Positions 56,998 to 64,000 of a stretch of 64,000 nt of DNA are shown here, piece after piece; positions within the stretch are counted from its first letter, which is position 1, and every line of letters begins with the position of its first letter. Location of the stretch: the IMG/VR virus record IMGVR_UViG_3300044736_000098, positions 1-64,000 of that record; one strand, 5' to 3'. The notes below the pieces were generated by a model, which saw only the letters and a program-made list of their open reading frames with translations, did no database searches and was not told where the DNA came from. A program made the position numbers and the translations under genes. The stretch is from a virus.

Positions 56998-57041
56998 GGG
57001 CCGGGCGAGTGCGGAACGTGCAAACCGCAATTTCCCGGCCC
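56998..57041 (+). other. Structured leader before macro-like gene
   Basis: GGGCCGGG (56998-57005) pairs with CCCGGCCC (57034-57041), with an inner hairpin TGCGG/CCGCA. It lies in a 143-bp gap before ATG 57061. No promoter was found in the gap. May be an mRNA processing or stability element. Confidence 0.45.
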
Positions 57042-57060
57042 TCAATCCGTCAGGTGGCCA

Positions 57061-57408
57061 ATGCCCCGCACCATCTTTGTATTCGGTTCGAATCTGGCCG
57101 GCCGCCACGGCAAAGGCGCGGCCCTGTACGCTCGACAGCATCACGGCGCGGTGTACGGACGGGCAGAAGGGTTGCAGGGCGATAGCTACGCCATCCCTAC
57201 CAAGGATGCGACCCTAAGAACATTGCCGCTGTCGGAGGTGCGGAAGCACGTAGAGGCGTTCCTAGCATTCACCGCCGCCCATCTCGACCTTACTTTCCAT
57301 GTGACGCGAATCGGCTGCGGACTGGCCGGGTATACCGACGCGGACATTGCGCCGATGTTCGCGCAGGCGCCTGCGAATTGCTTGCTGCCCGAGGGGTGGC
57401 GGGCGTGA
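57061..57408 (+). CDS. Macro-domain-like phage protein (A1S_2505 type)
   Basis: 115 residues. FVFGSNLAGRHGKGAALYA, then GDSYAIPTKD, LPLSEV, VTRIGCGLAGYTDADIAPMF, the known phage non-structural family resembling macro domains that bind ADP-ribose. Could remove or read ADP-ribose in the same infection as the ADP-ribosyltransferase. Confidence 0.7.
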   Translation: MPRTIFVFGSNLAGRHGKGAALYARQHHGAVYGRAEGLQGDSYAIPTKDATLRTLPLSEVRKHVEAFLAFTAAHLDLTFHVTRIGCGLAGYTDADIAPMFAQAPANCLLPEGWRA

Positions 57409-57692
57409 CCGAAACAACAGTAGTCAACGTCCGATATGGCGCGTGCGACGTGCGGATCGATCGCAGCGGTCCCTATGGAAATCGTTACGTCATTGGTCAG
57501 CATGGCAACCGCGCCACGGTGATTGAGAAGCACGAGCGGGACTGGCGTGCGATGCTTGCGGACCCGACGACGCGCGACCAAACCCTCTGCTGTCTACGGT
57601 ACATGAAAGGAAAACGGCTCGGCTGCCACTGTAAGCCGGCCGCGTGCCACGGGGACAACTACGTCCGTTTAATCGTGGAGTTTTGTCCGTGA
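57405..57692 (+). CDS. DUF4326 protein
   Basis: 95 residues. GPYGNRYVIGQHGNRATVIEKHERDW and CLRYMKGKRLGCHCKPAACHGD match DUF4326. GTG overlaps the previous stop; the DNA polymerase start overlaps its end. Confidence 0.75.
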   Translation: MTETTVVNVRYGACDVRIDRSGPYGNRYVIGQHGNRATVIEKHERDWRAMLADPTTRDQTLCCLRYMKGKRLGCHCKPAACHGDNYVRLIVEFCP

Positions 57693-59764
57693 CGTTTCGT
57701 CTGATCTATGACACCGAACTTAGGTCCGAAATCGACTTGCCCAACCGAGGCCTAGATATCTACGCCAAGCACCACACGACCGAAATGCTGTGCGCTACGG
57801 TTGCCACGGACAATTTCATCGGCACGTGCTCTTTCGTCCCGTCCAGTGACGGCCGCGAAGCCCTGGAAAAAGAAATGGCCGCGCTCGGTCTCAACGTCGT
57901 GTCACCTGACACACTGCTCGCCACGCTGCGCGCCGCTGACGTGGTAGTCGCCAGTAACGCGCCGTTCGACGCCACAGTAACGCGCGAAGTCCTTGGCATC
58001 AACATTCCCCGCCATAAGTGGCGCTGCACGATGGCGCGGGCAATGCGCCACGGCCTACCGGGTTCGCTCGCGGCCGGCGCCTCCGTCTTGGGGCTGCAAG
58101 AGGGAAAAGACAAAGAGGGCAATAGGCTGATGAAACAGCTTATGAAGCCCCGATCGGCGTGGACGAAGTGGCACGCGACACCGCCCGAGCTACGGAAAAA
58201 AGCGGACCCCGGCGAAAAATGGTTCGAGGACAGCAAACGCCTCGCTAGGAATGCCGCGTACAACGCGTCCGACGTGCGGGTGTCTCGTGAGCTAGACAAA
58301 CGGCTTCCCGACCTGGAGTCTGCCGAGTTCGACATATGGCAGCACGTTTGGGACATGCGGGAAATCGGCATCCCCGTCGACGTCGAAATGATAAACGGCG
58401 CGATCGCCATGTCGGAGGAAGCGCAGCGCGATTTGATTGATCGTATCCGCGCCTACACGGGCGGGATGATTCAGTCCCTCAAGGCGCCGGGCCAGCTCGT
58501 CGCATGGGCCGATCGCTACGGCTACTATATGCCGTCGTGGACAAAAGACACAGTAGCCGAAGCGCTCGCGGATCCAAACTGCCCCGAGCCGGTGCGCGTG
58601 GTGGCACTGGCCCGGCAAGAGGCGTCCCGCGGCAGCGTGGCGAAGTTTGAGACAGCCGCCGAGATGGTTTCGCCGGATGGTCGTCTGCGCCATCAGATCG
58701 AATATGCGGGCACGTCCACGTTGCGGCTGGCGGGGCGGGGCGTCCAGCCGCTTAACCTGCCGCGGCCTAAGATCGAAGCGGACAAATCGGCGGGCCTCGC
58801 GGACGTAAGGGCGGGGCGACCCGTCCGTGTGCCGGCGTGGAAACTGGACTATGACCCGGCACGGGCGCTTGAAGCCATACGCGCGGGTGACTTAGCGGCG
58901 CTCCGCAACATCGGCGACCCTGAAGAAATCCTGTCCGAAAACATCCGGCCGATGATTTGCACCGTGCCGGGAAAAAAGATCGTGTCGCCGGACCTGTCAG
59001 CCATCGAGGCGCGCGGCGTATTTTGGCTTTCGGGCTGTGAGAAAGCGTTGCAAGCGTATCGACGTAACGAGGATTTATATTCGGCGCTCGGTAGCACCAT
59101 CGTCGGCTTTCCGGTCAACAAAAAAGACAATCCCGAGGAACGCCAGTTGGGGAAGGTCGGGATTTTGAGTTGCGGATACGGTGCTGGCGCGGCTAAAGTC
59201 GCTTTCACCAATAAGATCGACGAAGAAACCGGCTACAAAATCGTGCAGGCGTATCGGTCGGAATACCCCGAGGTGCGCGCGTGCTGGTACGAACTGGAAA
59301 ACACGGCAGTTGCAGCAATCCAAAACCCCGGCTCTATGCTGGCGTGCTGCCAAGGTCGGGTGCATTTCGTTTTCGACGGTGGCAAGCAGTGGCTTGCGAT
59401 GCGCCGGCCGTCCGGAACGTGGATGTATCTACCGGACGCGGGGGTCGACTTCGATGGTCGGCTCTTTTACCATTCGTGGATCAAAGGCGCGTGGCGCGAA
59501 GAGTCGATATGGGGCGGCGTGCTGATCAACTTCGTGGTGCAGGGCATGTGCCGAGAATTGATGTATCATGCCGAGATGCAATTGGCCGCCGATCCCCGAT
59601 ATGAGTTATTTCTGCAGTGCTATGACAGCCTGTCGGCGCTCGTGGACGCGGATCAGGCACAAGAACTTTGCGACAATATGATTCGCGTGATGACGACCCC
59701 GCCGCCCTGGTGTCTGGATTTTCCGCTCGCGGCGGAAGGCAAGCCAAAGGAACGGTACTCATGA
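57689..59764 (+). CDS. Family-A DNA polymerase with 3'-5' exonuclease domain
   Basis: 691 residues from GTG at 57689 (GTGA overlap). Exonuclease region near residues 1-200 (YDTELRSEIDL, ASNAPFDATV). Polymerase motif A SPDLSAIEARG, motif B region RQLGKVGILSCGYGAG, motif C QCYDSLSAL. Replicates phage DNA. No Klenow-like His-Asp in motif C, but QCYDS is a normal phage variant. Confidence 0.93.
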   Translation: MTFRLIYDTELRSEIDLPNRGLDIYAKHHTTEMLCATVATDNFIGTCSFVPSSDGREALEKEMAALGLNVVSPDTLLATLRAADVVVASNAPFDATVTREVLGINIPRHKWRCTMARAMRHGLPGSLAAGASVLGLQEGKDKEGNRLMKQLMKPRSAWTKWHATPPELRKKADPGEKWFEDSKRLARNAAYNASDVRVSRELDKRLPDLESAEFDIWQHVWDMREIGIPVDVEMINGAIAMSEEAQRDLIDRIRAYTGGMIQSLKAPGQLVAWADRYGYYMPSWTKDTVAEALADPNCPEPVRVVALARQEASRGSVAKFETAAEMVSPDGRLRHQIEYAGTSTLRLAGRGVQPLNLPRPKIEADKSAGLADVRAGRPVRVPAWKLDYDPARALEAIRAGDLAALRNIGDPEEILSENIRPMICTVPGKKIVSPDLSAIEARGVFWLSGCEKALQAYRRNEDLYSALGSTIVGFPVNKKDNPEERQLGKVGILSCGYGAGAAKVAFTNKIDEETGYKIVQAYRSEYPEVRACWYELENTAVAAIQNPGSMLACCQGRVHFVFDGGKQWLAMRRPSGTWMYLPDAGVDFDGRLFYHSWIKGAWREESIWGGVLINFVVQGMCRELMYHAEMQLAADPRYELFLQCYDSLSALVDADQAQELCDNMIRVMTTPPPWCLDFPLAAEGKPKERYS

Positions 59765-59979
59765 CTCCAATATGGCTTCGTCTCACGTTGACCAAGATGC
59801 GCGACAGGTACGTAGCAGATGCAGTGACGCTTGCTCGTATATTTCCCAATAACGATTACGAGACGCAGAGCGATTGCGCTATTGAGACGCGGCGCAACCT
59901 GGAGACCGCTACTCATGAAATCAACGGGCTACTGGCGATGTCCGACGTTCCGTTGATGGCTCTGACAAGGAAAAAGTAG
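59761..59979 (+). CDS. Hypothetical protein (72 aa)
   Basis: ATG overlaps the polymerase stop. Helical, with TLTKMRDRYVADAVTLARIF. No family recognised. Confidence 0.6.
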   Translation: MTPIWLRLTLTKMRDRYVADAVTLARIFPNNDYETQSDCAIETRRNLETATHEINGLLAMSDVPLMALTRKK

Positions 59980-59980
59980 C

Positions 59981-60382
59981 GTGCCGCAGATAACCGAGTG
60001 GCATATCCAAAGGGCATTCACCACGTTTTTCAAAGGCGAGAAGTGGAAAAACGGCCCGCTCAAAGGGCAGTGGAAAGTGCAGCCCTCTTGCCTTCCCGGT
60101 GTCGTCTCATGGCACACGCCGAACAATGGCAAGCGTGAGGACGGCGGTGCGCTCGAAGGCTCTTGGCTAAAAGATATCGGACTTGAACCTGGCATTCCGG
60201 ATTATTTTTTCTTGTGGGGCCGGTTGCATTTCATTGAATTCAAAAAGCCCGGAGGCGTGCTGTCCCCCGCGCAGAAATTAATACACCCGCGCCTGACTGC
60301 GGCCGGCGCGATCGGTTGCACCCTTGACGATCTGGAGGACGCGAAACGGGTGGTTCGCTCTTGGGGCTTAACTTTGTGTTGA
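59981..60382 (+). CDS. VRR-NUC nuclease
   Basis: 133 residues. PD-(D/E)XK core: LEPGIPDYFFLWGRLHFIEFKKPGGVLSPAQ. GTG start. Common partner of phage replisomes, probably resolves branched DNA. Confidence 0.85.
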   Translation: MPQITEWHIQRAFTTFFKGEKWKNGPLKGQWKVQPSCLPGVVSWHTPNNGKREDGGALEGSWLKDIGLEPGIPDYFFLWGRLHFIEFKKPGGVLSPAQKLIHPRLTAAGAIGCTLDDLEDAKRVVRSWGLTLC

Positions 60383-60406
60383 CTTACGACAAAATTGGCG
60401 TAGGTT
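60379..60406 (+). promoter_or_regulatory. Dispersed-family promoter, leader type
   Basis: -35 TTGACT (60379-60384), 16-nt spacer TACGACAAAATTGGCG, -10 TAGGTT (60401-60406). Overlaps the VRR-NUC stop. A near CtrA box TTAA-N7-TTGA covers the -35. Confidence 0.7.
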
Positions 60407-60429
60407 AACGAGCAACAGAGGGAGCCGAC

Positions 60430-61047
60430 ATGACCCGCGACGCCAGCCATTCGACCAGTGACATTGTGACCGTATTCGCCCGCCAAGGTATCGCGATTTC
60501 CACGATTGCCCGCGCTATGGCAATTCCGACGGAACGTGTCACCGGCATGTGCGAGCGCGCGAAGGCGGGCGGCGAGTTGCAAATGCTACCGCCGGCCATG
60601 CCGAACGATCCGCGCCATGCGCTGCTTGCAGAGTTGACCAATCTGCGGGCGCAACTGGACGATGCCCGCGCCGAAATTCGTGAGTTCAAAAATCAAAAGA
60701 ACGACGTTGGCGAGTTCTTTTCCGGCGTCGCCAAGATGACCCCGAGCGAGGCGAAAGTCGTTGGTGCAATAGCGCGCTACGGTCGCGCGTCAAAATCGAC
60801 GCTGTATCACGCGCTCTATGGCGGCCTCGGCGACGATGAACAGCGCGAACCTAAAATCGTTGACGTGATGGTTTGTAAGTTGCGGAAAAAACTTCGGCAG
60901 CACAACATCGAAATCGAAACGATTTGGGGCGTCGGCTACACCATGGACCCGGAAAGCGTGGCGCGACTGCGCGAACTCGCCGGGCAAACAACTTTTGCGA
61001 CGATTGATGCGCCCAAGCTTGTGCCCGAAGCGTTGGCAGTCGCATGA
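60430..61047 (+). CDS. CtrA/PhoB-type winged-helix regulator
   Basis: 205 residues. N-terminal HTH (GIAISTIARAMAIPTERVTGM), coiled segment, then a C-terminal Trans_reg_C winged helix: MTPSEAKVVGAIARYG, EPKIVDVMVCKLRKKL, IWGVGYTM. Those last motifs resemble CtrA DNA-binding ends. No receiver domain. Likely regulates phage or host cell-cycle genes. Confidence 0.75.
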   Translation: MTRDASHSTSDIVTVFARQGIAISTIARAMAIPTERVTGMCERAKAGGELQMLPPAMPNDPRHALLAELTNLRAQLDDARAEIREFKNQKNDVGEFFSGVAKMTPSEAKVVGAIARYGRASKSTLYHALYGGLGDDEQREPKIVDVMVCKLRKKLRQHNIEIETIWGVGYTMDPESVARLRELAGQTTFATIDAPKLVPEALAVA

Positions 61048-61385
61048 TCCGCGTCGGCCTAATCTTCCTAACCCTGTGTCTGTGGCTCGGCTTGCTGCTC
61101 GGCTTCGCATTCGCCGCGCCCATGGTGGCATCCTACTACGGCGCGGAGTCCGGCACCCGCACGGCTTCCGGCGCTCGCTTCCACCCGAACGGCCTCACGG
61201 CGGCGCACAAGACGCTGCCTTTCGGTACTCGCTTACGGGTCTGTCTCACGGGATGCGTTGTCGTTGTTGTGACCGATCGCGGCCCCTTCATAGCGGGCAG
61301 GCAGTTGGACCTTTCGGAAGGTGCGGCGCGTCGGGTGGGGCTGGTGGGCCGGGGCGTGGCTGTGGTGCGCGTGGAGCGTCTATGA
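61044..61385 (+). CDS. RlpA-like double-psi barrel protein, exported
   Basis: 113 residues. Signal or anchor (VGLIFLTLCLWLGLLLGFAFA), then MVASYYGAESGTRTASGARFHPNGLTAAHKTLPFGTRLRV...VTDRGPF, the DPBB fold of RlpA-like cell-wall enzymes. May modify the cell wall of lysogens or aid lysis. Confidence 0.8.
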   Translation: MIRVGLIFLTLCLWLGLLLGFAFAAPMVASYYGAESGTRTASGARFHPNGLTAAHKTLPFGTRLRVCLTGCVVVVVTDRGPFIAGRQLDLSEGAARRVGLVGRGVAVVRVERL

Positions 61386-61618
61386 CCCTCGATCCCGGCA
61401 TCATTCTCCAGATTGTCGCGTGCGGAACGACGTTGGCTGCAACGTGGATGGTCGGAAACAAACACGTATCGGGTCCGGCGTTGAACATCGCGGCAGCGCT
61501 GTGTTTCGCCGCAGTGAACGCTTACACGGATTTGTGGCTGTGCGCGGTGTTTAGCGCGACCATGGCCATAATGAACGCGCGCAATTTTTTCCGATGGCGC
61601 AGAGAGGAAACGGCGTGA
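61382..61618 (+). CDS. Small membrane protein (78 aa)
   Basis: ATG overlaps the RlpA-like stop. Two or three hydrophobic segments (LQIVACGTTLAATWMVG, NIAAALCFAAVNAYTDLWLCAVF). Function unknown. Confidence 0.6.
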   Translation: MTLDPGIILQIVACGTTLAATWMVGNKHVSGPALNIAAALCFAAVNAYTDLWLCAVFSATMAIMNARNFFRWRREETA

Positions 61619-62058
61619 TGGAGTCACCCTCGATTATACCGGACGTGCCGAAGTGCGCACAATGCAACGGACGCGGCACCATATGGCGCGGTAGCCAAGG
61701 CGGGGATTACGAGACTTGCGACTGCCAGTTCGACTACTTCAATAAATTGCGCGCCGCCAATCTCGCTAGGCAGTCCGAATGGGACGCAGGCAATCAAATT
61801 GATGCGTCGTATCGCGGCAACGAACTGGCCGGCGAAGTCGGCGAGGCGTGCAACGTCATCAAGAAACTGGAACGCGAGCGGATGGGTATTCGCGGCTCGC
61901 GCGATACGGTTGACCATCTGGCGGAAGAACTGGCCGATGTGGTGATTTGCGTTGACCTGATCGCCATGCAGTACGGAATCGACTTGGATGGCGCGGTCGC
62001 CAGGAAGTTCAACGCGACGTCCGAAAAGGTCGGGCTTAAGACTCGGTTGGTGTCGTGA
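61618..62058 (+). CDS. MazG-like pyrophosphohydrolase
   Basis: 146 residues. The N-terminal zinc-like CAQCNGRG...CDCQ precedes a MazG core: NELAGEVGEACNVIKKLERERMG and AEELADVVICVDLIA, with the ExxE...ExxD metal layout. May hydrolyse (d)NTPs or (p)ppGpp-like substrates. A GTG at 61615 is also possible. Confidence 0.8.
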   Translation: MESPSIIPDVPKCAQCNGRGTIWRGSQGGDYETCDCQFDYFNKLRAANLARQSEWDAGNQIDASYRGNELAGEVGEACNVIKKLERERMGIRGSRDTVDHLAEELADVVICVDLIAMQYGIDLDGAVARKFNATSEKVGLKTRLVS

Positions 62059-62201
62059 CCCCCGCCGCCCTCTACGAATCCCTTTCCTACCTTGGCCCTG
62101 TGTGGAGCGCGCTTGCCGCCGGCTTCGCGGCGGTCGGGCCGTGGGGAGAGTTGTATCTGACTGATGCGGGCGAGCGGTATTTGGCGGGGAGGGGAGAGTG
62201 A
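62055..62201 (+). CDS. Small protein (48 aa)
   Basis: GTG overlaps the MazG stop, and its stop overlaps the next GTG. Contains GPVWSALAAGFAAVGPWGELYLTDAG. Function unknown. Confidence 0.5.
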   Translation: MTPAALYESLSYLGPVWSALAAGFAAVGPWGELYLTDAGERYLAGRGE

Positions 62202-62503
62202 GCAAGGCAGACCAGGGGCTTGACGTTTCGATTGCGGATGGCGTGTTGACCATTTCTATCGGCGTTAACAGCCTCGGTAACGCTATTGAACTAGGTCCGG
62301 ACTTTGAACGCTATGACGAAGATCGACACGAATTTACATATCCGAAGGTCACCGACCCGGCGATTTTTGCGCGCGAAGTCTGCCGCGAACTGGAAAAAGA
62401 ATCGGAAACTGGCATAACGCGCGTCCATCGGATGCTTGATGCCGCTGCGAAAGAAGCAATCGAACAGGGAGCGGAAGGCGTTGTAATTCCGGGCGATACG
62501 TGA
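62198..62503 (+). CDS. Hypothetical protein (101 aa)
   Basis: GTG at 62198. Begins SKADQGLDVSIADGVLTISIG, beta then helical (FAREVCRELEKESETGITRVHRMLD). No family recognised. Confidence 0.55.
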   Translation: MSKADQGLDVSIADGVLTISIGVNSLGNAIELGPDFERYDEDRHEFTYPKVTDPAIFAREVCRELEKESETGITRVHRMLDAAAKEAIEQGAEGVVIPGDT

Positions 62504-62820
62504 CCCCCAACCCCCACGCACTCCTAACCCTTGACCAGGCTGCTGCACTTATCCCAGGCGCCGATGCTGGCACCTTGAAGCGTCGCATTCGGCAGGGTAA
62601 GTTGTCCGCGACCCGCCCTGGTAAAGCGTACCTGACGACCGCGGCGGATGTGCGGGAAATGGTCCGTCAATGTCGCGTCGCGCCAAAGGTCCGAGACTGT
62701 GGCTCCGCCCCGCGCGGCCCGACGGAACTCCCGCCGCATGGTTCGTCCTCGACGGAACACGCCAACGCGGCACTGGCCTCGGCGCTGGAGCAAGCGAACG
62801 CGAGAAAGAAACGGCGCTAA
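62500..62820 (+). CDS. Excisionase-like / MerR-type HTH protein
   Basis: 106 residues. LLTLDQAAALIPGADAGTLKRRIRQGKLSATRPGKAYLTTAADV, the winged-HTH of excisionases. Overlaps the integrase start by 151 bp in another frame. Likely helps excision. Confidence 0.7.
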   Translation: MTPNPHALLTLDQAAALIPGADAGTLKRRIRQGKLSATRPGKAYLTTAADVREMVRQCRVAPKVRDCGSAPRGPTELPPHGSSSTEHANAALASALEQANARKKRR

Positions 62821-63752
62821 AGAACTATCTGACCACCAAACACACCGCCTCCGTAAACACCGGATCCCGCGACCCCTCTCAAATACTGGTCGTCGACGTC
62901 CTCGCGAAGTACGTTCGCGACAAAGTGACGGACGACGTGACCCCGCTTCGCATTAAGGCGCTGGCGAAATGGTGGACCGGCCGCACCCTCGCTCAAGTCA
63001 CAGGCGACAATTGCCGCGCCTACGCAGCCACGCGCACCCCCGGCGCGGCCAGGCGCGAGCTGGAGGACTTGCGGGCGGCCATCAACCACCACCGCCGCGA
63101 GGGGCTTCACGACAAGATCGTGTCCGTGGTGCTCCCCGCCAAATCGCCCGGCCGGGAGCGGTGGTTGACCCGTGACGAAGCCGCGCACCTGATTCTGACG
63201 ACGTGGCGCTACCGCGAGCAGCAAAACTTCCGAGCCACCAACCGCCACACCCGCAGGCATGTCGCGCGGTTCATGGTCGTGGCCCGATATATGGGCAGCC
63301 GCGCTAGTGTCATCTGCGGTGCCAGCATTGAGCGCAAAAGGCCGGCAGGGCGTCCATGGGTGGATTTGACCAATGGGGTATTTTACGGCCGCGCCGAAGG
63401 CGAGCGCGCCACTAGGAAGCGCAAGCAGCTCGTACGCGTTCCTCTCGCCTTGTTGGCCCACATGCGGCGCTGGCGGGCCGCAGGGCAGCGCTACGTCGTC
63501 GAATGGAACAGCGAGCCGGTGTTGCGCGTCAGCAAGGCCCACGCCGCTGCTGTGGTCTCAGCGGGGTTGGGACCGGACGTGACGCCGCACACGTGGCGGC
63601 ATTCGCTGGCGACATGGCTGATGCAGGATGGCGTCGACCCGTTCAAGGCGGCCGGTTTTATCGGCATGTCGGTCGAGACATTGCTGCGGGTTTACGGGCA
63701 CCACCACCCGGACCATTCGGCGGACGTGCATAAGAGGCGGCGAGCGGCTTAG
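62670..63752 (+). CDS. int: Tyrosine site-specific integrase
   Basis: 360 residues. N-terminal arm/core-binding part, then catalytic residues: Arg in VARYMGSRASV, HxxR in PHTWRHSLA, Tyr in LLRVYGHHHPD. Integrates and excises phage DNA. The start ATG lies inside the excisionase-like gene. Confidence 0.9.
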   Translation: MSRRAKGPRLWLRPARPDGTPAAWFVLDGTRQRGTGLGAGASEREKETALKNYLTTKHTASVNTGSRDPSQILVVDVLAKYVRDKVTDDVTPLRIKALAKWWTGRTLAQVTGDNCRAYAATRTPGAARRELEDLRAAINHHRREGLHDKIVSVVLPAKSPGRERWLTRDEAAHLILTTWRYREQQNFRATNRHTRRHVARFMVVARYMGSRASVICGASIERKRPAGRPWVDLTNGVFYGRAEGERATRKRKQLVRVPLALLAHMRRWRAAGQRYVVEWNSEPVLRVSKAHAAAVVSAGLGPDVTPHTWRHSLATWLMQDGVDPFKAAGFIGMSVETLLRVYGHHHPDHSADVHKRRRAA

Positions 63753-63812
63753 GAGACCCGCCGCCAAGCGATTCGCTTCAACGATTCGAGCCGCTACGCC
63801 GGTCGGCGCTAT
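63753..63812. other. Intergenic after integrase with 13-bp palindrome (possible att region)
   Basis: AAGCGA-T-TCGCTT (63766-63778) and a GC-rich hairpin (GCCG...CGGC) lie between int and the next gene, where attP often is. No tRNA is seen. No repeat with the left window edge was found by eye. Confidence 0.3.
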
Positions 63813-64000
63813 TCACGTAGCGTTTTTGACTAGGAAATCTATATGGTTATTTTCACGATGAGCGTATGCGTAGACCACATGAAAATGCGCGTCGATAAGG
63901 TTTTTGCGTTTCCAATCGTCTTTTTCCAGGTAGCGAATCACGGACATAATGTCGTCGCCGGCAAAGCCTAAATCGGCGTCACGTTGCCACTGCTTTTTGT
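63813..64000 (-). CDS. Partial hypothetical protein, 3' end
   Basis: At least 61 residues, open to the right window edge, ending in TGA at 63813. Contains DLGFAGDDIMSVIRYLEKDDWKRK and VVYAYAHRENNHIDFLVK. Perhaps a small toxin-like or host protein; the family is not clear. Confidence 0.5.
   Translation of the reverse strand, partial: KKQWQRDADLGFAGDDIMSVIRYLEKDDWKRKNLIDAHFHVVYAYAHRENNHIDFLVKNAT

Noticed and set aside
63813-64000. MqsR-like toxin
   Set aside because: LGFAGDDIMSVI resembles part of MqsR, but the second half does not fit and the gene is incomplete.

Overview
The window looks like most of a temperate tailed phage (siphovirus-like) genome, or an integrated copy of one. There are no ribosomal or housekeeping genes. 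It has a complete head, tail and lysis block, a phage replisome, and a tyrosine integrase with an excisionase-like neighbour near the right end. Position 1 is itself an ATG, so the record may start at a gene boundary, and the right end cuts a gene. The base composition is GC-rich. A regulator with a CtrA/PhoB-type winged helix (60430-61047) points to a Pseudomonadota host, perhaps an alphaproteobacterium, but the host cannot be fixed from sequence alone.

Layout. 112-2409 (minus): nucleotide metabolism (dNMP kinase, HD phosphohydrolase) and small membrane proteins. 2406-5738 (minus): metallophosphoesterase and the lysis cassette (holin-like, GH24 endolysin, spanin-like pair). 5820-6308 (plus): two moron genes. 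6311-14012 (minus): receptor-binding and tail-tip proteins. 14012-18895 (minus): tape measure, tail chaperones with a probable -1 frameshift, major tail protein, tail terminator and completion proteins. 18892-29014 (minus): head-tail adaptors, P22-type major capsid, scaffold, MuF protein, an ADP-ribosyltransferase, portal and terminase. 29015-29734: a noncoding region with an initiator-type tRNA, an inverted repeat, a terminator and a possible small RNA. 29735-45000 (minus): many small coupled genes, a split SF2 helicase carrying a GIY-YIG homing endonuclease, a Fic protein, an Ntn-hydrolase-like protein, an exonuclease, a pentapeptide-repeat protein and a second GIY-YIG nuclease. 45086-51700 (mostly minus): a secreted protein, a C5-methyltransferase remnant, primase-helicase, three DNA methyltransferases and a stand-alone integrase-arm-like protein. 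51700-51953: divergent promoter hub. 51954-63752 (plus): replication arm (DUF2800-type nuclease, RtcB RNA ligase, DUF2815 SSB, family-A DNA polymerase, VRR-NUC), CtrA-like regulator, MazG-like protein, excisionase-like protein and integrase. Most adjacent genes overlap by ATGA, GTGA or TAATG, so translational coupling is widespread.

The strongest unusual signals are linked to gene expression. About eighteen copies of one promoter module are scattered over both arms: TTGACT, a conserved spacer TTTTGCAAATT-G--G, and a -10 such as TAAGTT, nearly always with a 16-bp spacer. In eight of them the -10 box lies 5-6 nt before an ATG, which predicts leaderless mRNAs. One copy (40522-40549) instead starts an RNA that folds as a circularly permuted tRNA: T-arm first, then an acceptor stem closed by a UUCG tetraloop, then the D-arm, with both ends at the anticodon stem. 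The phage also carries its own initiator-type tRNA-Met and an RtcB RNA ligase. Together these suggest phage control of translation initiation and RNA repair, which is inference from sequence and needs RNA data.

A second clear story is a homing event. The GIY-YIG gene at 35011-35994 sits between a 25-codon remnant of the helicase start and a complete but diverged second copy of that start.
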